Below, piece after piece: positions 1-7,521 of a stretch of 40,401 nucleotides of DNA (within the stretch, counting starts at the first letter, position 1; each line of letters starts with the position of its first letter). The position numbers were made by a program, and so were the translations under genes. Origin of the DNA: Candidatus Egaibacter danicus (GTDB lineage: Bacteria; Pseudomonadota; Gammaproteobacteria; Burkholderiales; Burkholderiaceae); NCBI GenBank assembly GCA_011391115.1, contig JAABRC010000001.1, positions 1-40,401 of the forward strand. Reading direction: 5' to 3'. The notes under the pieces are model-generated. The model was not told the origin of the DNA, did not search any database, and saw nothing but the letters and a program-made list of their open reading frames with translations.

Positions 1-381
1 CGCCCGTTCCATGGCATCGACCAAACCCCGAACTTCCTTGAGTTGCGGTGCGGTGATGTGGAGCGCCAGCCTTCGGCCCACCAGTTCATCCATGGCGGCG
101 CGCAGGTCAAAAATTTCAACCGCTTCGTCAATCGGGATGTCGCGCACGAAGACGCCGCGGTTTTTCTCGGTGCGCACCAGACCGGCTTCGTCCAGCATGC
201 GGAAGGCTTCGCGCACCGGTCCGCGTGACACGCCCATTTGCTGCGCCAGCTTGGCCTCAATCAGCTTGCTGCCGGGCGCGTGTTCGCCAGCGAGGATGGC
301 GCGCTCTATCTCCTGCTGAACCACCATGGTGAGCGAATTGCTCTGCAGCATGGCGATGGTGGGGTGAAGGGCGGCATTCAT
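1..381 (-). CDS. GntR-family (FadR-type) transcriptional regulator, 3' part missing
   Basis: The reverse strand is open from ATG at 381 to the window edge (127 codons, no stop), so only the N-terminal half is present. It holds a winged helix-turn-helix typical of GntR regulators: residues around 20-80 include 'GSKLIEAKLAQQMGVSRGPV' and 'REAFRMLDEAGLVR', then 'NRGVFVRDI'. The start of an all-alpha effector-binding domain follows ('EAVEIFDLRAAMDELVGRRL'), which is the FadR/FCD subfamily pattern. It is transcribed divergently from the glutamine-synthetase-like operon and probably controls it and itself. A TTGACA-like -35 for this gene overlaps the ATTGTCAACAAT palindrome at 409-420. The effector is unknown; by context it may be an amine or a gamma-glutamyl compound. 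Confidence 0.85.
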   Translation of the reverse strand, partial: MNAALHPTIAMLQSNSLTMVVQQEIERAILAGEHAPGSKLIEAKLAQQMGVSRGPVREAFRMLDEAGLVRTEKNRGVFVRDIPIDEAVEIFDLRAAMDELVGRRLALHITAPQLKEVRGLVDAMERA

Positions 382-408
382 GAGCGCTATTGAAGCACAG
401 TCGCTAAA

Positions 409-439
409 ATTGTCAACAATTGGCAAAAAACAATTGACA
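409..439. promoter_or_regulatory. Divergent promoter region with a GntR-type operator palindrome
   Basis: ATTGTCAACAAT at 409-420 is an inverted repeat, ATTGT-CA-ACAAT, with perfect 5-bp arms, like operators of FadR-type GntR regulators. A second copy of the ACAATTG half occurs at 430-436. TTGACA at 434-439 can serve as -35 for the rightward operon with a weak -10 (TCAAAT, 457-462). That places transcription start downstream of the ATG at 449 and supports the later start at 491. Binding by the adjacent GntR protein is inferred. Confidence 0.5.
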
Positions 440-490
440 TAAATAAGCATGCGACGTCAAATGTTTGACCAACCCAACGCCGGAGTCATC

Positions 491-1879
491 ATGGCCAGCA
501 ATTCAAAGACCAGCTCAAAACCGCATCCAGCCGTCACGGCGATTCAGAAGTCTGGCGCGCCCAAGGTGAAGGTGGCGGTCAGCGATATTGATGGTGTCCT
601 GCGCGGTAAATACCTGCACCGGGACAAGTTTCTGGGTGCAGCAGAGCCCTACCCCGGTGGCGGTTTCGGCTTTTGTGACGTGGTGCTGGGCTGGGACATG
701 ATGGACAACACCTATGACAACACCACGGCAACCGGCTGGCAACACGGTTTCCCCGATGCGCTGGCCCGGCTGGACCTGAACACCGCGCGCCATGTGCCGT
801 GGGACAACGGCGTGCCGTTTTTTCTGGGCGAATTTGTCAATGCCGATGGCACGCCCCATGCGCAGTGCCCACGCCAAGCCCTGAAGCGGGTGCTCAAGCG
901 TGCGGAGAAGATGGGCTTCAAGGTCATGACCGGCATGGAGTTTGAGTGGTACAACTTTCTGGAAACGCCACAAAGCTGGGCCGCCAAAAAAGGCGTGGCG
1001 CCCGAGCCATTGACGCCAGGCATGTTTGGCTACTCGCTGCTGCGGGTCAACCAGAACCGCGAATTTTTCAACGCCATCATGGATGACATGCTGGCGTTTG
1101 GCGTGCCCGTAGAAGGTCTGCACACCGAGACGGGCCCCGGAGTCTATGAGGCGGCCATCGGGTTCAGCGAAGCGCTGGAGCAGGCGGATCGCGCGGTGTT
1201 GTTCAAGACCGGCACCAAGGAAATCGGTGCACGGTTTGGCATCATGCCCAGCTTCATGGCCAAGCCGCACCAGCCGCTGCCGGGTTGCAGCGGGCACATT
1301 CATCAGAGTTTGTCCGATGGCAAAACCAATCTGTTTTACGACGCGAAGAACCCGCGCAAGATGAGCAAGCTGTTTGAAAGCTATCTCGCGGGTCAGGTAG
1401 CCTGCATGATGGAATTCGCGCCGATGATCTGGCCCACCATCAACAGCTACAAGCGCCTGGTGGATGGTTTCTGGGCACCCGTCAAACCCACCTGGGGTAT
1501 GGACAACCGCACCGCCAGCTTCCGCGTGATTGCCGGCAGCCCCAAAGCCACCCGGCTGGAGACACGTTGCCCCGGCGCCGATGTGAACCCGTATCTGGCC
1601 ATGGCTGCTGTCATTGCGGCGGGCCTGGACGGTGTTGAAAAAGGCCTGAAACTGACAGCGCCACCCATCACCGGTACCAATGTGGGCGCTGAGCACATCC
1701 CCCGTGCGCCACGCACATTGATTGAGACCACCCGCAATTTCCAGAAATCATCCATCGCCCGCGACTGGCTGGGCGACGGCTTCGTTGACCACTTCGCTGC
1801 CACCCGCGACTGGGAATGGCGGCAGTGGCTGGACGGTGTGACCGACTGGGAAATGAAACGTTACTTTGAAATTATTTAA
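491..1879 (+). CDS. Glutamine-synthetase-family gamma-glutamyl-amine ligase
   Basis: A 462-residue member of the glutamine synthetase superfamily (PuuA/GlnA4/IpuC-like), which couples ATP and glutamate to an amine. Visible motifs are 'VAVSDIDGVLRGKYLHRDKF' (30-47), the metal-ligand strand 'GMEFEWY' (148-154, E150 and E152), 'GLHTETGPGVYEAAI' (209-223, E213 and E220), 'GCSGHIHQSL' (265-274, H269) and 'NRTASFRVI'. I chose ATG 491 over the upstream ATG at 449 because GGAG at 482-485 sits at good spacing and the predicted promoter overlaps 449. Its neighbours are an alcohol dehydrogenase, a gamma-glutamyl hydrolase and an aldehyde dehydrogenase, so the substrate is more likely an amino alcohol or amine than ammonia. 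Substrate specificity cannot be read from the sequence. Confidence 0.88.
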   Translation: MASNSKTSSKPHPAVTAIQKSGAPKVKVAVSDIDGVLRGKYLHRDKFLGAAEPYPGGGFGFCDVVLGWDMMDNTYDNTTATGWQHGFPDALARLDLNTARHVPWDNGVPFFLGEFVNADGTPHAQCPRQALKRVLKRAEKMGFKVMTGMEFEWYNFLETPQSWAAKKGVAPEPLTPGMFGYSLLRVNQNREFFNAIMDDMLAFGVPVEGLHTETGPGVYEAAIGFSEALEQADRAVLFKTGTKEIGARFGIMPSFMAKPHQPLPGCSGHIHQSLSDGKTNLFYDAKNPRKMSKLFESYLAGQVACMMEFAPMIWPTINSYKRLVDGFWAPVKPTWGMDNRTASFRVIAGSPKATRLETRCPGADVNPYLAMAAVIAAGLDGVEKGLKLTAPPITGTNVGAEHIPRAPRTLIETTRNFQKSSIARDWLGDGFVDHFAATRDWEWRQWLDGVTDWEMKRYFEII

Positions 1880-1902
1880 ATACCCTTGATAGAGCCACGC
1901 AA

Positions 1903-3036
1903 ATGACCACGACCAATTTCTCTTTCCCCACCCCGATCAAGTTTGGCGCTGGTGCTCGCAAACTCGTTGCCGCCCATTTGCTGGAGGTGGGTTGCAAACG
2001 CCCGCTCATCGTGACGGACAAAGCACTGGGTGCGTTGCCCGTTCTGGCCGAATTCAAAAGCCATCTGGCTGGTCTGGATGTAGCCGTGTTCAGCGGCGTG
2101 TTTGGCAACCCCACCTGCAGCCAGGTGATGGATGGTGCCGCGGCCTACAAAGCGCACAAGGCAGACTGCATCATCGGTTTCGGTGGCGGTGCGGCACTGG
2201 ACGTGGCCAAGGTGGTGGGCGTAGCGGCCACGCATGAGGGCGACATTCTGGAATACGTGTGGGATCACCCCAAGGTGCGCCCCATCAAGAATGAGTTGCC
2301 CTATTTCGTGGCTTTGCCCACGACCTCGGGAACCGGCTCCGAAGTGGGCCGTTCCAGCGTGGTGAGTGAGAACGACACGCACCTCAAGCGCGTGGTGTTC
2401 AGCCCGAAAATTCTGGCCAAGGTGGTATTTGCCGACCCGGAGCTGACGTTTGGCCTGCCCGCTCATGTGACGGCAGCCACCGGCATGGACGCGCTAACCC
2501 ACAACATCGAGAGCTATTTGTCTCCCGCCTATCACCCACTGTGTGACGGCATCGCGCTGGAAGGTACGCGCATCGCCGCTGCCGCGTTGCTGACGGCCGT
2601 GAAAGAACCCAACAATTTGCAGGCGCGCAGCGACATGATGATGGCGTCGATGATGGGCGCGATTGCGTTCCAGAAAGACCTGGGCGCCGTGCATTCCTGT
2701 GCACACGCACTGGGCGCGGTTTGCGATTTGCACCACGGCCTGGCCAATGCGCTGATGATCGACACCGTGATGGCGTGGAACTATGAAACCGTGCCAGAGA
2801 AATTTGACGAACTGGCCCACGTGTGCAAGGTCCCTGGCGGTGGCAAGGCTTTTGTGGCTTGGCTGCAGCAGCTCAAAACCAGCGTCGGTATCACCGGGCG
2901 GCTGGGAGCACACGGCGTAAAGCCCGAGCACATTCCCCGTCTGGTGGAAATTGCCACAGCTGACATCTGCCACCAGACCAATCCGCGCCCCTGCAAGGCG
3001 GCAGACTTTGAGGCGCTGTTCAAGGCGGCGATGTAA
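1903..3036 (+). CDS. Iron-containing (group III) alcohol dehydrogenase
   Basis: A 377-residue NAD(P)-dependent alcohol dehydrogenase of the FucO/AdhB type. The nucleotide-binding loop is 'IGFGGGAALDVAKVVGV' (91-107), followed by 'ALPTTSGTGSEVGRSSVV' (137-154). The four metal ligands expected from FucO line up as D196 and H200 ('GMDALTHNIES'), H264 and H278 ('GAVHSCAHALGAVCDLHHG'). The length is normal for the family. It starts 23 bases after the ligase stop and ends 3 bases before the next ATG, so it is operonic. By context it would oxidise the hydroxyl of a gamma-glutamylated amino alcohol to the aldehyde; this is inference. Confidence 0.9.
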   Translation: MTTTNFSFPTPIKFGAGARKLVAAHLLEVGCKRPLIVTDKALGALPVLAEFKSHLAGLDVAVFSGVFGNPTCSQVMDGAAAYKAHKADCIIGFGGGAALDVAKVVGVAATHEGDILEYVWDHPKVRPIKNELPYFVALPTTSGTGSEVGRSSVVSENDTHLKRVVFSPKILAKVVFADPELTFGLPAHVTAATGMDALTHNIESYLSPAYHPLCDGIALEGTRIAAAALLTAVKEPNNLQARSDMMMASMMGAIAFQKDLGAVHSCAHALGAVCDLHHGLANALMIDTVMAWNYETVPEKFDELAHVCKVPGGGKAFVAWLQQLKTSVGITGRLGAHGVKPEHIPRLVEIATADICHQTNPRPCKAADFEALFKAAM

Positions 3037-3039
3037 GCC

Positions 3040-3819
3040 ATGGACCGATTGAAGATTGGTATCAGCGCGTGCTATCTATACCCTGACCCTGCCCGCGCGG
3101 CATTTGCCAAGAAGACACTGAACTACGTCGAGCAGTCGGTGCCGCATTGGGTCATGTCTGGAGGTGCGTTGCCGGTCATGATTCTGCCCACCACAGGCGA
3201 GACCGCGCGCGGCGATGTGACGCTGGATGACTATGCCGCATGGCTGGATGGCTTGGTGCTGCACGGCGGCGCTGACCTGTGGCCTGGCAGCTATGGTGAA
3301 CAGCCTATTGATTCGCGCTGGCAGGGCGACCGCTTGCGCGACGAGTATGAGATGGCGCTCGTCAAGGCGTTCGTAGCCGCTGGAAAGCCGGTGTTTGGCA
3401 TCTGCCGCGGGTTGCAGCTGATCAACGCCACGTTTGGTGGCACGCTGGTGCAAGACATTCCCACGCAGCGCCCCACCGCGCTGGAACACCGCAACGCCGA
3501 CCGTTACGACCGCAACTTCCACACTCTGGAACTGGTACCCGATACCCGGCTCAGCGAGTTGCTGGCCAACACCAGCAGTTACAAGATCAATAGCGTTCAC
3601 CACCAATGCATCAAGGATCTGGCGAGCGGCTTTGCCATCGAAGCGCGCTGCCCGGATGATGGAACCATTGAGGCCATTCGCCACACCGGTGATGCCTGGA
3701 TCGCTGCCGTGCAGTGGCACCCGGAGTTCCATGGCCCCGAACACGGGACGCTGGACGACACCCCTGTGCTTCTCGATTTTCTGGCCGCCGCGAAAACCGC
3801 CAGAACTCAGACAGCCTGA
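3040..3819 (+). CDS. Class I glutamine amidotransferase-like gamma-glutamyl hydrolase (peptidase C26)
   Basis: A 259-residue protein of the PuuD/peptidase C26 family, which hydrolyses gamma-glutamyl amides. The nucleophile elbow 'FGICRGLQLINATFGG' places the catalytic Cys at 122, and 'AAVQWHPEF' gives His227 and Glu229, so the triad is intact. 'LDGLVLHGGADLWP' near residue 70 matches the family's oxyanion region. It follows the alcohol dehydrogenase by 3 bases. Its expected role is to release glutamate and a free amino acid after the aldehyde dehydrogenase step; the exact substrate is unknown. Confidence 0.87.
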   Translation: MDRLKIGISACYLYPDPARAAFAKKTLNYVEQSVPHWVMSGGALPVMILPTTGETARGDVTLDDYAAWLDGLVLHGGADLWPGSYGEQPIDSRWQGDRLRDEYEMALVKAFVAAGKPVFGICRGLQLINATFGGTLVQDIPTQRPTALEHRNADRYDRNFHTLELVPDTRLSELLANTSSYKINSVHHQCIKDLASGFAIEARCPDDGTIEAIRHTGDAWIAAVQWHPEFHGPEHGTLDDTPVLLDFLAAAKTARTQTA

Positions 3820-3838
3820 ACTGAAACGGAATAACACA

Positions 3839-5212
3839 ATGCCCCAACTTGCCATCCACAATCCTGCCAACGATACCCTGATTACGTCATTGCCTGCTGA
3901 CGATGCTGCATCGGTTGCCGCCAAGGCCGCCCGCGCCCGTGCTGCGCAACCGGCATGGGCTGCTGTGCCGCTGGCGCAGCGCAAAGCCTGCATCGAGAAA
4001 TTTCGAGCGGGTGTCGTGCGTGATCTGGAGTCGCTGGCCGTCACCATGACGCGTGAGACTGGTAAACCCATCAAGATGTCACGCAACGAACTCAACGGCT
4101 TGTTGGGACGCATCGACTTTTTCCTCAAGGAGGCGGACGACACGCTGGCTACAGAAACGGTATTCAGCGACGGGGGCATGACCGAGCAGATCCAGCACAC
4201 ACCGCTGGGTGTGGTGGCCAATATCTCAGCCTGGAATTACCCCTGGTTTGTAGGCTGCAATGTCATCCTGCCTGCGCTGCTGACCGGCAACACCGTGCTG
4301 TACAAGCCCTCCGAATACGCCACCATGACCGGGCTGGAAATCACCCGTCTGGTTCACGAGGCCGGTGTGCCGCAAGACGCCATGATCTGCCTGGTGGGGG
4401 GAGGAGCCGTGGGCGCCGCCTTGCTGGAGCAAAAGGTGGATGGCGTGTTTTTCACCGGCTCCTACGCCACGGGCAAGCGCATTGCGCAGACAGTGGGAGA
4501 CCGCTTCGTCAAGCTCCAGCTGGAGTTGGGGGGGAAAGACCCCACCTACGTTTGCGAGGATGCAGACATCCTGAACGCTGCCGAATCGCTGGCAGATGGG
4601 GCCATGTACAACACCGGGCAAAGCTGCTGTTCGGTGGAACGTGTATACGTGCACGAAAAAATTTATGACAAGTTTGTGGATGCCTTTGTCAACACGGTCA
4701 AGACATTCAAGGCGGGTGATCCGATGAGTGAAGACACCTATATTGGTGCCATTACCCGGGCGCCACAGCTGGAGGTGCTGGACGCCCAGGTCGCAGATGC
4801 CAAAGCCAAAGGCGCCAAGTTATTGACCGGTGGCACCCGTGGAGGCAGCACCGGCAACTGGTTCCAGCCTACCGTGTTTTCCAACGTCAACCACAGCATG
4901 GAGCTGATGCGTGAAGAGAGCTTCGGCCCCGTCATTGGCATCCAGAAGGTGTCTGGTGACGCCGAAGCGGTAAAACTCATGAACGACACCCGCTACGGAC
5001 TCACCGCCGGCGTCTTCACGCCCGACGAGCAGCGTGCCAAAGGCCTGCTTGACCAGGTCAATGCCGGCAGTGTCTACTGGAACTGCTGTGACCGCGTCAG
5101 CCCCCGTCTGCCGTGGAGCGGCCATGGCGACTCGGGTGTTGGCCTCACGCTGTCAACCTACGGCATCCAGACGTTCACACGACCCAAAGCCTGGCACTTG
5201 CGCAAAGCGTGA
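3839..5212 (+). CDS. NAD(P)-dependent aldehyde dehydrogenase
   Basis: A 457-residue aldehyde dehydrogenase, most like the semialdehyde/gamma-glutamyl-aldehyde branch. Motifs: 'ISAWNYPWFVGCNVILPALL' (cofactor/Rossmann region, about 129-148), 'FFTGSYATGKRIA', the general base E229 in 'LQLELGGKDPTYV', and the catalytic Cys263 in 'NTGQSCCSVERVYV'. The ATG at 3839 begins the family-like N terminus and has a GGA upstream; the reading frame is open further upstream but that part only overlaps the hydrolase gene. The next gene overlaps its stop by four bases (GTGA). It probably oxidises the aldehyde made by the iron alcohol dehydrogenase. Confidence 0.9.
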   Translation: MPQLAIHNPANDTLITSLPADDAASVAAKAARARAAQPAWAAVPLAQRKACIEKFRAGVVRDLESLAVTMTRETGKPIKMSRNELNGLLGRIDFFLKEADDTLATETVFSDGGMTEQIQHTPLGVVANISAWNYPWFVGCNVILPALLTGNTVLYKPSEYATMTGLEITRLVHEAGVPQDAMICLVGGGAVGAALLEQKVDGVFFTGSYATGKRIAQTVGDRFVKLQLELGGKDPTYVCEDADILNAAESLADGAMYNTGQSCCSVERVYVHEKIYDKFVDAFVNTVKTFKAGDPMSEDTYIGAITRAPQLEVLDAQVADAKAKGAKLLTGGTRGGSTGNWFQPTVFSNVNHSMELMREESFGPVIGIQKVSGDAEAVKLMNDTRYGLTAGVFTPDEQRAKGLLDQVNAGSVYWNCCDRVSPRLPWSGHGDSGVGLTLSTYGIQTFTRPKAWHLRKA

Positions 5213-5871
5213 AGCTGACGCTGTTCGACCTCGACCACACACTGCTGTCGGGCGACAGTGATGCGTTGTGGTGCGATTTCCTGATTGACGAAGGTGTGCT
5301 GGAGCGCCGCACCTTTGCAGCGCGCAACGCCGATATGGAGATGCGTTACAAGGCTGGCACCGTGGGCCTTGAAGAGTTCGCCAACTTTTACGTAGGAACG
5401 CTGGCTGGACGGACGCCCAAAGAATGGGAGCCACTGCGCCAGGCGTTTCTGGCTACCGCCATCGTGCCGCGTATTCCGCGCTCGGCGGTGGATCTGGTGA
5501 ATCGTCATCTGGATGCAGGGGACCTGGTGGTGCTGACCACAGCCACCAACCGTTTTCTGACCGAGTTGACGGCCATTTACCTGGGAATTGGGCATTTGCT
5601 GGCGACCGATCCACGGCTGGAAGAGGGCGTGTTCACTGGTCAGACTACCGGCATCCTCAATATGCGGGAGGGCAAGGTGGCCCGGCTGCACGCCTGGCTT
5701 GCTGCCTGTGGGCACCAGCTCAAGGATATGGAGAGCGCAGCCTACAGTGACTCCATCAACGACTTGCCGTTACTGCAGGCTGTCAATTACCCTGTCGCGG
5801 TAGATCCAGACGTTTTGCTGCGCGAACAGGCGACTGCGCGAGGATGGAAGATCATGCATCTGGCGCGTTGA
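5209..5871 (+). CDS. HAD-IB family hydrolase (phosphoserine-phosphatase-like)
   Basis: A 220-residue HAD-superfamily hydrolase. Motif I is 'LFDLDHTLLSGDSDALW' at the extreme N terminus, motif II 'VVLTTATNRFLTEL', and motif III/IV the lysine of 'GKVARLHAWL' and 'AYSDSINDLPLL'. I chose the GTG start at 5209 because it gives motif I at the usual position and a 4-base GTGA overlap with the aldehyde dehydrogenase stop, which indicates translational coupling. The family includes phosphoserine phosphatase and related enzymes. A phosphatase has no obvious step in the gamma-glutamyl route, so its substrate here is unknown. Confidence 0.82.
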   Translation: MKLTLFDLDHTLLSGDSDALWCDFLIDEGVLERRTFAARNADMEMRYKAGTVGLEEFANFYVGTLAGRTPKEWEPLRQAFLATAIVPRIPRSAVDLVNRHLDAGDLVVLTTATNRFLTELTAIYLGIGHLLATDPRLEEGVFTGQTTGILNMREGKVARLHAWLAACGHQLKDMESAAYSDSINDLPLLQAVNYPVAVDPDVLLREQATARGWKIMHLAR

Positions 5872-5872
5872 T

Positions 5873-5924
5873 TTGCTATATATTTGATAGCTTATTACGT
5901 AGCATTCACGGGGGTTAAGACCCC
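5873..5924. repeat. Comamonadaceae-type intergenic repeat copy with a small hairpin
   Basis: The space between the convergent HAD and LysR genes holds a motif TTTGCTAT...ATAGCTTATTACG (about 5873-5899). It resembles the reverse complement of the copies next to recX (29016-29046 and 29636-29666), which read TTTGCTA/TTGCTGC...TAGTAGCT. GCTAT and ATAGC form short arms. Immediately after is GGGGT-TAAG-ACCCC (5911-5924), a five-pair hairpin without a clear U-tract that may end transcription weakly. That this is a family-wide dispersed repeat is from memory and needs a genome search. Confidence 0.5.
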
Positions 5925-5943
5925 AAATGATTGATAGCCGGGC

Positions 5944-6897
5944 CTAAACTTTCCTGGACGGGGCCTTGCCACGCTGGTGTGTCAGTGGCAGAAAGTGGTC
6001 AATCAGGCCGGCACCATCCTTGATCAGGAAATCCTTGAAAGCTTGCGCAACCGGTGGCAGGCGCTTGTTGTGTCGATGAACAACGTACCAGTTCAGCATC
6101 AGCGGAAAACCCTGAACGTCAAGTACCACCAGGCTTTTCGACTTCAGTTCACTGCTGATCGTATGGGCAGACAGGAAACTGATGCCCATGCCCGCCATGA
6201 CGGCTTGTTTGATCGTTTCAGTACTGCGAATTTCCATTGCAATCCTGAGATCGGCGAAACGTGCACCAAAGCCCTCCTGCATCGAATGCCATGTGTCTGA
6301 GCCGCGCTCCCGCACAACGAAGGGCTCGCGTGCCAAGCGTGTGATTGGAATACGTGGTTTGCCAGCCAGGGGATGGTCGGGCGCCGCCACGATGACGTAG
6401 GGGTGAGGTGCAAATGGCTCGTTGATCGTGTCGGAGTCGGCAGGCGGGCGAACCATCACCGCCAGATCCGTCAGGTTGTCAGCCAGGCGCCCGAGCAGCT
6501 CTTCCCGGTTGTACACCGCAAAATCCAGTGTCGCGCCTTCGTGGCGCCGCACGAACTCAACCAGCAACCTCGGGAAGAAATAGTCCCCGGCACTGATCAC
6601 TGCCACACTGAGCTTGCCACCGGAGATGCCCTTGAAATGGGTCATGGCCTCTTCGGTCTCCTGAAACTGCTGAATGATGATGCGGCTTGATCGAAGCATT
6701 TCGGAGCCAGCGGGTGTCAGATAGATCTTTTTGCCGAGTTGCTCAAACAGTGGCAGGCCAGCGTGTTCTTCCAGTTTTTTAACTTGGATCGAAACAGCCG
6801 GCTGCGTGAGGTGCAGTTCTTCTGCAGCACGTGAAAAACTGAGGTTACGTGCCACGGATTCAAAGACTTTGAGCTGGCGCAGCGTGGCATGACGCAT
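5944..6897 (-). CDS. LysR-family transcriptional regulator (CbbR-like)
   Basis: A 317-residue LysR regulator. The N-terminal helix-turn-helix is clear: 'LRQLKVFESVARNLSFSRAA' and 'LTQPAVSIQVKKLEEHAGLP', then 'LFEQLGKKIYLTPAG', a sequence type shared with CbbR/RbcR proteins. The periplasmic-binding-like effector domain fills the rest. ATG 6897 has AGGTGA at suitable spacing. It is divergent from the small gene at 7057, and the AT-rich gap between them contains TNA-N7-TNA matches typical for CbbR-type sites. No Calvin-cycle gene is in the window, so calling it CbbR would go too far; the target is probably the small gene or the FAH/PanE-like genes. Confidence 0.88.
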   Translation of the reverse strand: MRHATLRQLKVFESVARNLSFSRAAEELHLTQPAVSIQVKKLEEHAGLPLFEQLGKKIYLTPAGSEMLRSSRIIIQQFQETEEAMTHFKGISGGKLSVAVISAGDYFFPRLLVEFVRRHEGATLDFAVYNREELLGRLADNLTDLAVMVRPPADSDTINEPFAPHPYVIVAAPDHPLAGKPRIPITRLAREPFVVRERGSDTWHSMQEGFGARFADLRIAMEIRSTETIKQAVMAGMGISFLSAHTISSELKSKSLVVLDVQGFPLMLNWYVVHRHNKRLPPVAQAFKDFLIKDGAGLIDHFLPLTHQRGKAPSRKV

Positions 6898-7056
6898 ATT
6901 GGATTCACCTGATAAAACTATAACTTAATAGTAATCATATCCATGAAATCATTTAACTATCGCTAATTATTGTTGACACCTACCATTCGCAGCATGTTGG
7001 AAGAGCAGGTATCTGAACAGAGCTTGCTGACCACCCCTGATTACCGAGGAACCATC
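6898..7056. promoter_or_regulatory. AT-rich divergent promoter region, LysR gene and small gene
   Basis: About 70 bases (6907-6975) are strikingly A+T-rich against the GC-rich background. TTAATAGTAATCA fits TNA-N7-TNA, the core of LysR/CbbR sites. A TTGACA at 6973-6978 could be a -35 for the rightward gene, but I see no convincing -10 at normal spacing, which fits an activator-dependent promoter. GAGGAA just before 7057 is the ribosome site of the small gene. Confidence 0.4.
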
Positions 7057-7335
7057 ATGCAAACCACCGCAAATCAACAATTGCCCGCCGCACACGAAGC
7101 CGAGCTCCACCGCAACGCCTTTAACGCAGCATTCGATGAACTGGGTCTGACCTGGTTCTGGGATGCCGATACACACCGTCGTTTGTTATCCAACGCGGAT
7201 GAGCGTGAACGAATTCGTGTCTACCTGGAAACTCAGCAGGCGCATTTGCTGAAGGCCTACGATTCCGACTTTCTGGTGAATGCCATTCACAACGCCAAGC
7301 AGCGGCGGATGGAGAGCCTGTCCGGCGTGCACTGA
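7057..7335 (+). CDS. Small protein of unknown function (92 aa)
   Basis: I chose ATG 7057 because GAGGAA lies 6-7 bases upstream; an open frame extends back to 6970 without a good ribosome site. The protein has no signal peptide or membrane segment. The core 'NAFNAAFDELGLTWFWDADT' followed by 'ERIRVYLETQQAHLLKAYDS' and 'DFLVNAIHNAKQRR' looks like a compact alpha-helical fold. I recall similar short proteins beside LysR genes in related bacteria, but no function. It is divergent from the LysR gene, so it is the most likely LysR target. Confidence 0.7.
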   Translation: MQTTANQQLPAAHEAELHRNAFNAAFDELGLTWFWDADTHRRLLSNADERERIRVYLETQQAHLLKAYDSDFLVNAIHNAKQRRMESLSGVH

Positions 7336-7521
7336 AACTACATGCTGCGCCTGGCGGCGTGGAGGCTCGCGGTCAGACGGAACAGGGTGGTTTGATAAAA
7401 TTTGCCCCTGAAAAGGCGTTGCCGCGAAGCGGCAGCGCAAAACAAAGTTGCGCGAGGCCCGGTAACTGTCAAACCCGGGCCAACTGATCTGAGCGCCATG
7501 TCTCAAAACGGGGGAAATACC
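7336..7521 (+). other. Intergenic leader with two hairpins upstream of the FAH-family gene
   Basis: No gene is visible. GCCGC-GAA-GCGGC (about 7422-7434) and GGCCCGG (7456-7462) paired with CCGGGCC (7475-7481) across a 12-base loop are clear inverted repeats. Neither is followed by a T-run, so they may be a leader structure or a weak terminator for the small gene. GGGGGA at 7510-7515 is the ribosome site for the ATG at 7522. Confidence 0.4.

Noticed and set aside
515..1696. A 393-codon frame antisense to the glutamine-synthetase-like gene
   Set aside because: Shadow of a gene with intact catalytic motifs; nothing recognisable in it.
5944..6897. Naming the LysR gene cbbR
   Set aside because: The N terminus is CbbR-like, but there is no Calvin-cycle gene nearby and many LysR proteins share this sequence.
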